NCBI GenBank assembly: GCA_025454915.1
Contig: JALONN010000010.1
Coordinates: forward strand, 76,339 to 140,338
Length of the DNA stretch: 64,000 bases
Source: Raineya sp.
GTDB lineage: Bacteria; Bacteroidota; Bacteroidia; Cytophagales; Thermonemataceae
Reading direction: 5' to 3'
Numbering within the stretch: the stretch's first letter is position 1; each line of letters starts with the position of its first letter. Shown one piece after another: positions 21,176 through 28,849 of this stretch. Both the position numbers and the translations under genes were made by a program. Below the pieces are notes generated by a model that saw only the letters and a list, made by a program, of their open reading frames with translations, did no database searches and was not told the DNA's origin.

Positions 21176-21219
21176 AACCCGATTGCTACGCCTAAATAGA
21201 AACAATCGGGTTGTTTTTT
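21176..21219. terminator. Hairpin downstream of terL
   Basis: AACCCGATTG and CAATCGGGTT form a perfect 10-bp stem around 17 bases. A T-run follows on the plus strand; on the minus strand, the direction of terL, the tail is TTTAATT. It is probably a terminator for terL. Confidence 0.65.
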
Positions 21220-22831
21220 ATCCAAATGGCAGGAATGCTGCCTTCTTCACAAAGTAACCTTTACGAGCCCAATTCCAATACACAAAGCTATCAGCAATGT
21301 TGGGGCTTTTGCCCCCAAGGCGTTGTTTGATAATTTCCTTCTTCTCTACACTAATAGTCTTATCTGTTACTGTATATTTCGGTTCTACTAATTCAGTGAT
21401 CAATCTTTCGATTAATCTTTTATCTTCTAATTTGATACTTATTTTTTTGTTTCGGAGGTCTTCTCTTGCCTCCCAATACATTTGGGAACGTAAAGAAGCA
21501 AATTGATAAAGAGGTTTTTCGTCTTTATCCTTTGGGATAGCCAATTCATTTTGCCCTCCTGAAAGTGCTTGAGCAAATATCTTTTTATTATGAAGGGTAT
21601 TAATTGTACTGGTACCAATGCCCACGCTATCAACGCCAATGTATTCTCCTTTGATGCCCTTTGTTTTGATGTTTGGAATATCAAAAATATGATAACCTTC
21701 ATTCATCAGCTCATCGAGGGGTAAAATGAGATTATAAGCCAAATGAGAGGCATCAGGGCAATTAAATTCTTTGATAAAATTTACCACATTACTTTCTCCA
21801 TAAGCTACACAAGCCTTGTCTCCGTTAATAGAGTTTGCCACGTCCACACCTACAGCATTTTTACTATTATCTTTTTCGATATCCAAGTTTATACACTGTT
21901 TTATCCATTCTGCTTTAATTAAGCTATCAATCGATTGAGCAGGGGATATACCACGAACACGAGACTTATAGAAGGCTGATTCTTCTCCATACTCTTCTTT
22001 ACGGTCCTCAATGCTCCCGATAGTAGCAGCTCCTGGTATGAGTTCTTTTTGAAGTACGATATTTGGGTGATCATAAGCACTAATTATAAAATGCTTCGTG
22101 TTGGGCTTCTTACAAAAGTTATGAAGGGTATCCGTTTGAGCATCTGGGTTACCTACTGCTAAAATCAAATTATGTTCCCCAGTGGATGTATTGATGTAAG
22201 CCTCCATAGATGCCAAGTCAATACCTGGTGTTTCTTCTGTAATGATAAGCATGTGTTCCCTGTGGAAGCCTTGACGAGATGTATTTGATTTGCTTCCTGA
22301 TGATGCCCTAGAAGCTACTCCCACAGCCTGCCAAGCGTTTTGATTTGCCTCATCATCTTCTAAGTTATCAAAGCCTCTTGCATCTACTAAAAGCCTTAAT
22401 GAATCGAATAATTCGGCATAGGGACGTATTTTTTTGAACTTATGAAAGGATGATTTCATTTCACTCCAAAGTTGAGTTTTGAGCTGTCCAGCAACTGGTG
22501 CAGAAGTAACCACAAAACTATTTTCAAAACAATCTAAGAACCAAAATACTACTCTTGCAAGCCAGTGGGTTTTACCTGTTCCTGTAGCAGACTCAATACC
22601 TACTTTTTTATTTCCATCTGCCAATGCCTGCCAAGCATATTTGAAAGGACTTATTGATCCATCCCAAACATGATTCTTATAGTCACCACCCCAAAGCTCC
22701 CAATCTACATTTTTTCTTGACTCTCCAAATCTTTCTTCAAGCCAATCAACAGGGTTTTTCTGATAATGAAGCATTTGTAAACGTCTTAGCTTCTCTTCTT
22801 TCAATAGCCTTAATTCCTTTTTAATATCCAT
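21218..22831 (-). CDS. Terminase large subunit (ATPase-nuclease)
   Basis: The 537-residue protein has the packaging ATPase at the N-terminus: VGIESATGTGKTHWLARVVF (Walker A-like, about residues 77-96), VTSAPVAGQLKTQLWSEM and IITEETPGID (Walker B with catalytic Glu). The C-terminal RNase H-like nuclease includes AVGVDVANSINGDKACVAYG, EYIGVDSVGIGTST and SPNIADSFVYWNW, supplying the acidic metal ligands. Length is normal for TerL. It drives DNA packaging with the portal. It is on the minus strand, convergent with the small subunit. Confidence 0.9.
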   Translation of the reverse strand: MDIKKELRLLKEEKLRRLQMLHYQKNPVDWLEERFGESRKNVDWELWGGDYKNHVWDGSISPFKYAWQALADGNKKVGIESATGTGKTHWLARVVFWFLDCFENSFVVTSAPVAGQLKTQLWSEMKSSFHKFKKIRPYAELFDSLRLLVDARGFDNLEDDEANQNAWQAVGVASRASSGSKSNTSRQGFHREHMLIITEETPGIDLASMEAYINTSTGEHNLILAVGNPDAQTDTLHNFCKKPNTKHFIISAYDHPNIVLQKELIPGAATIGSIEDRKEEYGEESAFYKSRVRGISPAQSIDSLIKAEWIKQCINLDIEKDNSKNAVGVDVANSINGDKACVAYGESNVVNFIKEFNCPDASHLAYNLILPLDELMNEGYHIFDIPNIKTKGIKGEYIGVDSVGIGTSTINTLHNKKIFAQALSGGQNELAIPKDKDEKPLYQFASLRSQMYWEAREDLRNKKISIKLEDKRLIERLITELVEPKYTVTDKTISVEKKEIIKQRLGGKSPNIADSFVYWNWARKGYFVKKAAFLPFG

Positions 22832-22887
22832 AAATCAAAGGTTTAATTACAAATTTAGTATTTTATTAAAAAAAATATAATAAAATA

Positions 22888-22919
22888 TTTGTAAATATAT
22901 AAATTATTTATTTACTTTG
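22888..22919 (+). promoter_or_regulatory. Rightward promoter with palindromic operator
   Basis: TTTG (22888-22891), a 20-base spacer and TTACTTTG (22912-22919). The palindrome variant TATATAAATTATTTATTTA fills 22896-22914. The leader TATAGACAATTTAATTATTC matches that after the promoter at 11713. It serves the block of small genes starting at 22958. Confidence 0.65.
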
Positions 22920-22957
22920 TATAGACAATTTAATTATTCACTTTAATATTTATCATT

Positions 22958-23401
22958 ATGAAATCAGATGCTAAGAAATTCAAAACCATTGTAAATGTAG
23001 TTTGTGAGGGAGTTCGTGAGAATATTGATTATAGGGATACTGATTATTTTTCTGCGGAAAACTATCATTCTATTAAAGAAATTGATTGGAACGGCAAAGA
23101 TGGAATGAAACTATTGAGCCAACACCCACAAATTCTAATGGAGTCAAATAAGTATTTTGAGTATGGTAAATACGAGATAGAAGTAGAATTAGAACTTGAT
23201 ATAAAAGAAGTAAGACAAGTTAAAAAGGTGAGAGGAGAAGATGTAACAAGTTGCTACTATTATTACAATGGAGAGTTTATTAATGGGTTTTTGAATGATG
23301 ATGATATGTGGAACTTGGAAATGCTTTTCAGAAATTCAGATACAGAGCAAACACAAGCACAGGCAAAACCACTAAATACATTCTTTGCTTATGCTTCTTA
23401 A
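22958..23401 (+). CDS. Hypothetical early protein
   Basis: The 147-residue protein (MKSDAKKFKTIVNVVCEGVR) is acidic and contains a beta-rich centre (YEIEVELELDIKEVRQVKKV, CYYYYNGEFINGFLND). No motif is recognised. It is first behind a promoter with the shared operator, so it is probably expressed early with the following small genes. Its 3' end overlaps the next gene. Confidence 0.55.
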   Translation: MKSDAKKFKTIVNVVCEGVRENIDYRDTDYFSAENYHSIKEIDWNGKDGMKLLSQHPQILMESNKYFEYGKYEIEVELELDIKEVRQVKKVRGEDVTSCYYYYNGEFINGFLNDDDMWNLEMLFRNSDTEQTQAQAKPLNTFFAYAS

Positions 23402-23684
23402 TGATATAGAAAGAGTAACCCCCGAAGTATTAGTAGGGGAGTTACTTAGCTTAAAAGCCAATCCAACCCCTCAAAATATAACATTAGCCAAAGTATTACT
23501 TGGAGTCCTGCAAGATAGAAAAGAAAACCTTTTGGATAAAAAGATAAAGCTTCAGGAAAAAATCAGTAATCCTAATCTAAGCAAGTCAATACACAAAAGC
23601 TATGTAGATGAATACCTTGAGGTAAATATGCAACTTAAAACAATCGAGATATATGTTAATCCAAATCAAAATAGAAACGGGTGA
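23391..23684 (+). CDS. Hypothetical helical protein
   Basis: The track begins at a TTG (23385); the ATG at 23391 gives MLLNDIERVTPEVLVGELLS and 97 residues. The C-terminal half is charged and helical (KKIKLQEKISNPNLSKSIHK). It overlaps its neighbours on both sides (11 and 32 bases) in a compact operon. Function unknown. Confidence 0.5.
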   Translation: MLLNDIERVTPEVLVGELLSLKANPTPQNITLAKVLLGVLQDRKENLLDKKIKLQEKISNPNLSKSIHKSYVDEYLEVNMQLKTIEIYVNPNQNRNG

Positions 23685-23994
23685 TATTGTAAATGTTCTA
23701 TTGAACTTAGAAAAAACAAATGATAAGGAGCTATTAAGCCCTAGAGAGGCTGAAAATTTCCCTTGCGAGCTTGACTCCAAGAAAACGGCTTTGGGATATG
23801 TAAATTATTATGCTGATACACTTCAAAAAGTGTTGGTTGATTTTTTGGCAGTATCCGAAGGGAAAAAATTGATAGAGGCAGTCTTATTAACTATGCTTTC
23901 TGACCCTGAAAAATATGCAAAGTATTCAGGACTTATAGAACATCTAAATAAAGTATTACCAAATGAATTAGTATTCACAGAGGAGGGCATTTAA
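23653..23994 (+). CDS. Hypothetical protein
   Basis: A 113-residue acidic protein (MLIQIKIETGDIVNVLLNLE) with a helical C-terminus (KLIEAVLLTMLSDPEKYAKY). It starts at an ATG inside the end of the preceding gene. No signal peptide, cysteines or known motif. One of seven small unknown genes in the operon 22958-25642. Confidence 0.5.
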   Translation: MLIQIKIETGDIVNVLLNLEKTNDKELLSPREAENFPCELDSKKTALGYVNYYADTLQKVLVDFLAVSEGKKLIEAVLLTMLSDPEKYAKYSGLIEHLNKVLPNELVFTEEGI

Positions 23995-24017
23995 GCCCTC
24001 CATAAACAAATATAAAC

Positions 24018-24236
24018 ATGGACTCAGTTAAAACCAAAATAATTACAGAAGCTCTCGAATCAATAGGACTTACAGATATTACAGTCAGTGAAGAGAATAA
24101 AGAAATCACTTTCAAAAATGAAAAGTTGGTGCTTGCAGACTTACAACTTGTGGGAGAGATTGCTGGTATGTTTAAGCTTCAAGTTTTAGCAACTGCCAAA
24201 GAGCAATTTATAGAAGTAAAAATATCAGGGCTATGA
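24018..24236 (+). CDS. DUF-type small protein with alternating strand pattern
   Basis: The 72-residue protein (MDSVKTKIITEALESIGLTD) shows a helix, then a strand pair (ITVSEENKEITFKN), then a helix and strand (AKEQFIEVKISGL). It looks like a small alpha/beta fold. It overlaps the next gene by ATGA. Not recognised. Confidence 0.5.
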   Translation: MDSVKTKIITEALESIGLTDITVSEENKEITFKNEKLVLADLQLVGEIAGMFKLQVLATAKEQFIEVKISGL

Positions 24237-24448
24237 GTGAAGATGATTACCTACAGCACTTTTTAGAGTTCTGTGGATTTATAAATGAGCCTAATTCGCT
24301 GATGCTTGTAGATGGATATTATGGTATAAAACTAACAGCTGCTTATCCAGAACCTAATACATACGAAGGGCTTCGATTAGTACACAAACAAATTCTTGAC
24401 AATGAAACTATTCAACATTATGGTAGTCGAAAGCAAATCAATTCATAA
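24233..24448 (+). CDS. Small hypothetical protein
   Basis: A 71-residue acidic protein (MSEDDYLQHFLEFCGFINEP) without a recognised motif. It is coupled to the preceding gene by ATGA and its 3' end overlaps the next gene by 29 to 47 bases depending on that start. Function unknown. Confidence 0.5.
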   Translation: MSEDDYLQHFLEFCGFINEPNSLMLVDGYYGIKLTAAYPEPNTYEGLRLVHKQILDNETIQHYGSRKQINS

Positions 24449-24590
24449 AGTAGTATATGAGAGACCAGGTATGAAGCCAGTCACTCAAAAGAATAATAAG
24501 TTTTACGTTGGAGGCAAACCCCTCGAAAAAGTAAAAGACTATTGGAGATTCCTCCCATCAACAGCAGATACAGTTGATTTCTTAAACTGA
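24420..24590 (+). CDS. Small basic hypothetical protein
   Basis: The track start is a TTG (24396); ATGs at 24402 and 24420 are both possible. The later one (MVVESKSIHKVVYERPGMKP, 56 residues) keeps the overlap shorter. The sequence is beta-rich and basic (NNKFYVGGKPLEKVKDYWRF). It overlaps the next tiny gene by one base (TGATG). Confidence 0.45.
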   Translation: MVVESKSIHKVVYERPGMKPVTQKNNKFYVGGKPLEKVKDYWRFLPSTADTVDFLN

Positions 24591-24688
24591 TGGAACTGCT
24601 TATCTCAATGCTTATTGCCTGCGTGGTTTCGTGGGCAATAGGCTTCTCAATCGGATTTATAAAAGGTAAATTTTTTAATCAAAAATAA
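24590..24688 (+). CDS. 32-residue membrane peptide
   Basis: Below the track cutoff. MELLISMLIACVVSWAIGFS continues to a short basic end (KGKFFNQK): a single membrane helix with a positively charged tail. It starts on the stop codon of the previous gene and ends one base before the next ATG, so it fits the operon exactly. Function unknown. Confidence 0.5.
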   Translation: MELLISMLIACVVSWAIGFSIGFIKGKFFNQK

Positions 24689-24689
24689 C

Positions 24690-25184
24690 ATGAATACACT
24701 AGAAATAGCTCAAAAATGTGGCGTTCCTACGCCTCAGACTTCTCAGGAATTGAATTGGCAATCTATGACATTATTTGTTTGGATAGATTGCCAAGACGAA
24801 GGGGGTGTTATTTGTGTAAATGATTCACAAATAGATAATCTTATAAAGCATGGGATAACTTTTAAGGAAATAGCATTAGCACCACAATTCCATGAGATAG
24901 CACCTAAATTGCCCGAAACAATATATGATCATTACATCTTGGAATTAGATGAAAGTGAATGGATTGTTGAAAAGCCCAAAGAAATGCATGATGAAGATGT
25001 ATTAAATGCTTACCACTTGTGGCAAAATGAACGATTGATAGGGTATTATCATGAAGAAGAAGGAGAGTCTTGTCATTTTAGGCAAAAAATAGAAAATCAT
25101 CATCATGCTGAGGCATGTGCAAAACTCTATATCCAACTAAAAAACGAAAACCTACTATGCAAATCACTAGAGAACAAATCATAA
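24690..25184 (+). CDS. Hypothetical acidic protein
   Basis: A 164-residue protein (MNTLEIAQKCGVPTPQTSQE) rich in His, Trp and acidic residues (HEEEGESCHFRQKIENHHHA). The His-rich segment could bind metal, but no known site is recognised. It overlaps the next gene by 28 bases if that gene starts at 25157. Confidence 0.5.
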   Translation: MNTLEIAQKCGVPTPQTSQELNWQSMTLFVWIDCQDEGGVICVNDSQIDNLIKHGITFKEIALAPQFHEIAPKLPETIYDHYILELDESEWIVEKPKEMHDEDVLNAYHLWQNERLIGYYHEEEGESCHFRQKIENHHHAEACAKLYIQLKNENLLCKSLENKS

Positions 25185-25642
25185 GTTACGCCCCCTATAA
25201 AATAAATCTATTCCATACAGAATGGAAAGAGGTTGCACCAATGGAAAATATAGACGCTCTCACGTGGGAAAATGATACAAGAATCAATCTTGTTTGGATG
25301 CATGAATCAGACCATTGGTGGATGTTCAAGCCAGTTGTCAGACCTTTAACGGACCTGATAAAAGATATTCAGATAGAAGGCAATAGAATCATTCCTATTA
25401 CTCATATCATGAGAGAAACAATGGATTTAAGGCTTAAAGATTTTTCAATTCTCAATAATCTAATATTAGCAGATGGCTTTCCAGTCCTTGATTTAGTAAA
25501 CATGAAACTTAGTCTTATCCAATGGCAGACGCTAATGAAGTGGCATTTCTGGGTGTATGACCAAAGAGTTTTTGAAGGGGATTTCCCCTTAGTCATAGAC
25601 CTTACAGATTGGGAAAATGAAGGTAGAAAAGCAGGAAATTAA
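25157..25642 (+). CDS. Hypothetical protein
   Basis: The track start at 25115 would overlap the previous gene by 70 bases; the ATG at 25157 (MQITREQIISYAPYKINLFH) gives 161 residues. Trp-rich (WMHESDHWWMFKPVVRPLTD), with a helical C-terminal half. Last clear gene of the small-gene operon before the minus-strand accessory block. Not recognised. Confidence 0.5.
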   Translation: MQITREQIISYAPYKINLFHTEWKEVAPMENIDALTWENDTRINLVWMHESDHWWMFKPVVRPLTDLIKDIQIEGNRIIPITHIMRETMDLRLKDFSILNNLILADGFPVLDLVNMKLSLIQWQTLMKWHFWVYDQRVFEGDFPLVIDLTDWENEGRKAGN

Positions 25643-25736
25643 TAAAATTATGAGCTACGGAAAATTAGTTAAGAAAATCAGTTCTGGAAGTGGGTTTGTG
25701 AGGTTTATTGTGAGATAGAAGATGCTTGCAATAATA

Positions 25737-26408
25737 TCAGTTTGTTGGAGAAGCACTATTCCTCGGATCATCCTCAGGCAATCGACAAAGATGATAAGAG
25801 ACTTTTAAAATAAAAAGATAAAATCCAAACATATCTAAAGATGCTACCCTATCAGATATGGTTTTTTCTTTTGATAGATTCAATTCATCCGTAGGATACC
25901 AAAAAACTCTATCCAAAAGAGCAATATATTCTAATCCATTTTTCTTATTTGGGGGTAAGTAGAAAACATTAGAATTTTGTTGATTCTTGATATTTGTTAA
26001 AATATTATCACGATTTGGATGATTTTCTAATTTTTTTGAAAAATTGGAAAACTTTGTCAATGGAGCAAATAATACTTGTTTTGGAATATCACGATTTTTA
26101 TCATCAATATTTATATCACAAGTATTAGAAATAATTATTGCGGCAGTTTCTTTTGATAGGTATAATTTAGTTTTAGAATCAAAAATAGGATGCCTAATAG
26201 AAGTAAGTATATCTCCTTGTAAGAAATGGGTTGGGGTGTTTTCTAAATAAAAATCAGTATAATACTTAGCAGGCAAAGACTGCCCAACCCTTTTTTCACT
26301 TTTGGGATGGAACTGTTCCAAGCCTGCTCTTAACTTTCCCTTGTCTGTATCACTTAAATAATGTTGGGAAAGAACCCTATCAAAAAAATCTGTTTCAAAT
26401 AAACTCAT
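25737..26408 (-). CDS. Hypothetical accessory protein (third gene of TIGR04255-like cassette)
   Basis: The 223-residue protein contains THFLQGDILTSIRHPIFDSK, AAIIISNTCDINIDDKNRD, QVLFAPLTKFS and YIALLDRVFWYPTDELN. The pattern (qGDil......, ..vii.s.tCDi, .v..aP......l.....) suggests a beta-barrel-like domain of unknown function that often accompanies sporadically distributed accessory genes. It is the last gene of a three-gene minus-strand set (with 26435 and 26761). No nuclease or ATPase motif is evident. Its 3' end runs into what may be the tail of the preceding rightward operon. Confidence 0.5.
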   Translation of the reverse strand: MSLFETDFFDRVLSQHYLSDTDKGKLRAGLEQFHPKSEKRVGQSLPAKYYTDFYLENTPTHFLQGDILTSIRHPIFDSKTKLYLSKETAAIIISNTCDINIDDKNRDIPKQVLFAPLTKFSNFSKKLENHPNRDNILTNIKNQQNSNVFYLPPNKKNGLEYIALLDRVFWYPTDELNLSKEKTISDRVASLDMFGFYLFILKVSYHLCRLPEDDPRNSASPTN

Positions 26409-26434
26409 TATATCTTTATAACGTACCAGTTTTC

Positions 26435-26749
26435 TTAATCTTCATATAAAGATTCTAATAACAAATCGTAAACTTCTCCAGTCAAAGGTTTAGTATTTTG
26501 GAACAACTCTTTGCCAAATGACATAATATCAAATTGATCAGTCAAAGGAATTATATCTGAATCTGTTATTATAGATTTAGACAAACGCACATTCGTTGAA
26601 TAAGATTTAAAAATCTCGTCTTGATTTATAATAGAAGTCAATGAGTGACCAAAGTAATAATCAATTTTAGATTTTTCCTTGGATTCTTTTAAATTCCATA
26701 AAGATACTATTTGTGCAGGTTTATTAGGGATTTCTGAAATCGCTGCCAT
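26435..26749 (-). CDS. Hypothetical protein, middle gene of accessory cassette
   Basis: A 104-residue protein (MAAISEIPNKPAQIVSLWNL). It contains YYFGHSLTSIINQDEIFKSY and TNVRLSKSIITDSDIIPLTD. No motif is recognised. It starts 11 bases after the TIGR04255-like stop and ends 26 bases before the next gene, so the three are one operon. Perhaps an accessory subunit or antitoxin-like partner; unproven. Confidence 0.5.
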   Translation of the reverse strand: MAAISEIPNKPAQIVSLWNLKESKEKSKIDYYFGHSLTSIINQDEIFKSYSTNVRLSKSIITDSDIIPLTDQFDIMSFGKELFQNTKPLTGEVYDLLLESLYED

Positions 26750-26760
26750 AGTTTTAGATT

Positions 26761-27495
26761 TTACCTTAGTTTGTTTTTGAAATTTTCGGTTATAACTGTT
26801 TTAAATACTTCAACAGCATTTACATGCACATTATTGGCCAAGGTTTGCCAATCTGCCGCATCATCAGGGTATGTTCCAGTACAGTTTATTTGTACTGTAA
26901 CCATTTTTTTAGGAGGAGCACTAGTTTTTGTTTGGCATATAGTGTTTATAAGAACTCTAATTGTGTCATTTATGAAAAAATCACTATTGAAAACATGATT
27001 AATTTCTCTACCTTTTGAAAAACTACTCATATCGGGAACAAACTTCAAATAATCAACCAACTTCTCTTCAATATCAATCGAAAACTCATTTATATACATT
27101 ACTTGCACATCTATGAGCCTTCTGCCCAAGTTTAGATCAAAATATATGCCTAAATATTTTTCGATTTTTGGAAAAAAAGTATCCCATCCATCATATTTAT
27201 TTAGGGCATGTACTGAAAGGCTATCTTTGCTCATTATTATTGCATCATAGTCTTCTTCTGTCCTATATATTATTTGAAGATCATTTTGTATAGTTTCACT
27301 TGAAAAATCTTTAGGGTCATTTGAAATGTTAAATTTAACTTGAACAGGTCTTCGCTCTTCTGTTTTAGTAAATCCAAATTTCTCTATTTCTTTATAGAAG
27401 TCTGCAAATTTACCAACATTCCAAGATGTTTCTAAACTTGTGTCAAAACGAAATAAACAAACTACTTCTTTGATTTTGTGGTTTTTAAATTCCAT
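26761..27495 (-). CDS. TIGR04255-like sporadically distributed protein
   Basis: The 244-residue protein has the features I associate with the TIGR04255 family: an N-terminal strand region (KIKEVVCLFRFDTSLETSWN), a hydrophobic-polar middle (DLQIIYRTEEDYDAIIMSKD), and LGRRLIDVQVMYINEF (around residue 120), like the family's R.G.RYiN segment, followed by a C-terminal beta domain. The family occurs patchily on islands and prophages; its function is not established. A TAATTTTG -7 box lies upstream. It heads a three-gene set that may be an accessory or defence cassette. Confidence 0.5.
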   Translation of the reverse strand: MEFKNHKIKEVVCLFRFDTSLETSWNVGKFADFYKEIEKFGFTKTEERRPVQVKFNISNDPKDFSSETIQNDLQIIYRTEEDYDAIIMSKDSLSVHALNKYDGWDTFFPKIEKYLGIYFDLNLGRRLIDVQVMYINEFSIDIEEKLVDYLKFVPDMSSFSKGREINHVFNSDFFINDTIRVLINTICQTKTSAPPKKMVTVQINCTGTYPDDAADWQTLANNVHVNAVEVFKTVITENFKNKLR

Positions 27496-27671
27496 TTTTA
27501 TGGTTTTTTATAAAAAACAGACAAAATTAATAGTTTATTTTATAATTTATATATTTTTTTCAACAAGCTATGATTTTTTTAATTAAAAATGAATAAAAAT
27601 CATAGCTACTTTTCGTAAAACAGTATTTTTCGATAAATGTTTTATAATGTCTTTTACAAATATTTGTAAAA

Positions 27672-28193
27672 TTAATTAGATAGTCTCATCTTTTTTATGA
27701 TATGATGAGCCGAGAGGAAAGAGTTTACCATTGGATACATATATACAAAACCAAAAGATAGTAATAAGAATTCTTCAATAAATATTTCTTTTGCCCTGAA
27801 TCTTAATAAATCAATCAACATAAACATAAGACCAAATAAAAATAAAATCAAAGAGGCAATTGTAAGTATTTTAAAAAATAATGGTATGCGAATTTTAACT
27901 TCATCATTCTCAATCTTAATGTAGCCGTAAGCATTCGAGACAGTCTTCCAATCAACGTCATTTTTTTTTCTAAAATTCTCTAAAGTCTTTAGTTTGGACA
28001 GTTTTATATTTAGCTTGAAGGCTTCTTTCAACCTGTTGTATTCAATGTAGTCTTCATTCATAGACTTGGCATCTTCATTCAAAAAATTATCAGATTTTAA
28101 ATAACGTGTACTTTGTTTACTTTGTCTTATCAAAAAATATCCACCAATAAGTGCAACAATTATTGGAACTAAACTATTGATTAAATCTTTCAT
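27672..28193 (-). CDS. Three-segment membrane protein
   Basis: The 173-residue protein has one N-terminal membrane helix (SLVPIIVALIGGYFLIRQ), a charged cytoplasmic domain of about 80 residues, and two C-terminal helices (FKILTIASLILFLFGLMFML and FLLLSFGFVYMYPMVNSFL). No family is recognised. It is preceded by a variant of the shared palindrome promoter on its strand, so it belongs to the phage regulon. Membrane localisation and its accessory position fit superinfection exclusion or abortive infection, but this is speculation. Confidence 0.55.
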   Translation of the reverse strand: MKDLINSLVPIIVALIGGYFLIRQSKQSTRYLKSDNFLNEDAKSMNEDYIEYNRLKEAFKLNIKLSKLKTLENFRKKNDVDWKTVSNAYGYIKIENDEVKIRIPLFFKILTIASLILFLFGLMFMLIDLLRFRAKEIFIEEFLLLSFGFVYMYPMVNSFLSAHHIIKKMRLSN

Positions 28194-28206
28194 AAGCGTT
28201 TTTTTC

Positions 28207-28241
28207 TAAAGTAAGTAAATAATTTATATATTACAAGCAAA
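28207..28241 (-). promoter_or_regulatory. Leftward promoter with palindromic operator variant
   Basis: On the minus strand TTACTTTA (28214-28207) is preceded by TATATAAATTATTTACTTA-like sequence (28215-28233) and by CTTG/TTTG (28234-28241). It resembles the units at 8266 and 22888 and lies just upstream of the membrane protein gene starting at 28193. Confidence 0.45.
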
Positions 28242-28254
28242 TGAGATAATATTA

Positions 28255-28611
28255 TTAAGATAAAGAAAAGGCATCTATCTCAGATAATTTTATTCTTATA
28301 AAATTTTTATTCCTTCCCACATCAGAAGAAGTAACAACATTTTTTAAATGTATAAAGTCTATTTTTGGATTGCTGTTACTTTTAGAGGCTTCAGACAAGT
28401 CTTTAAAAGCTGAAATTGCAAGAATTTTATTTTTATCCTTACTATTTTTTTCATAAAAATCAGCCAAATATTCGTAGTACTTATATTCTGGTATTAAAGT
28501 ACCATTGATACAAACACCTTTTAAAATTACAAATATTGATAATTCTCCTTCTGAGAGCAACGCTTTTACAAAAGTTAATAAAAGCTCATCTTTAGAATCT
28601 ATTAAATCCAT
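28255..28611 (-). CDS. GvpU-like protein
   Basis: The track starts at a GTG (28653) inside a terminator hairpin, so the ATG at 28611 (MDLIDSKDELLLTFVKALLS, 118 residues) is preferred. The segments LSIFVILKGVCINGTLIPEY, then YYEYLADFYEKN, and the ending FIHLKNVV...RIKLSEIDAFSLS follow the pattern of gas-vesicle accessory protein GvpU (l.vg...sGtLI....YF..l, yIHLk.a, ..rl..VdgfslG). A single GvpU-like protein in a prophage without gas-vesicle genes is unusual; the function here is unknown. Confidence 0.5.
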   Translation of the reverse strand: MDLIDSKDELLLTFVKALLSEGELSIFVILKGVCINGTLIPEYKYYEYLADFYEKNSKDKNKILAISAFKDLSEASKSNSNPKIDFIHLKNVVTSSDVGRNKNFIRIKLSEIDAFSLS

Positions 28612-28639
28612 ATCTATTAGTTTTTGGCAACCTACAAAA

Positions 28640-28686
28640 TAAAAAAACACCACACAATCAGGGAATCCCTGATTTTTGCATGGTGT
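28640..28686 (-). terminator. Leftward terminator upstream of the GvpU-like gene
   Basis: On the minus strand ACACCA and TGGTGT close an inner perfect palindrome (AATCAGGGATTCCCTGATT), followed by TTTTTTTATTTT. It ends the transcript of the membrane gene at 28850 and shows that the long version of the next ORF is wrong. Confidence 0.75.
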
Positions 28687-28849
28687 AATGAAATAATTTT
28701 TTAGGCAATTTTTAGTAATACAAACCTTGTTATTTATAATAAATTAGGGTATAGATGCTAAATTAATGGTGTAATATTTTGTAAAAAATTTAAGAAAAAC
28801 GTCAAAATTAAATGTTATAACATTTAATTGAAATTTGATTTTTTAGATT

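Noticed and set aside
28612-28653. Upstream GTG start of the GvpU-like ORF
   Set aside because: The extra codons (VFFYF...) come from the terminator hairpin and its T-run; the ATG at 28611 gives the expected family start.
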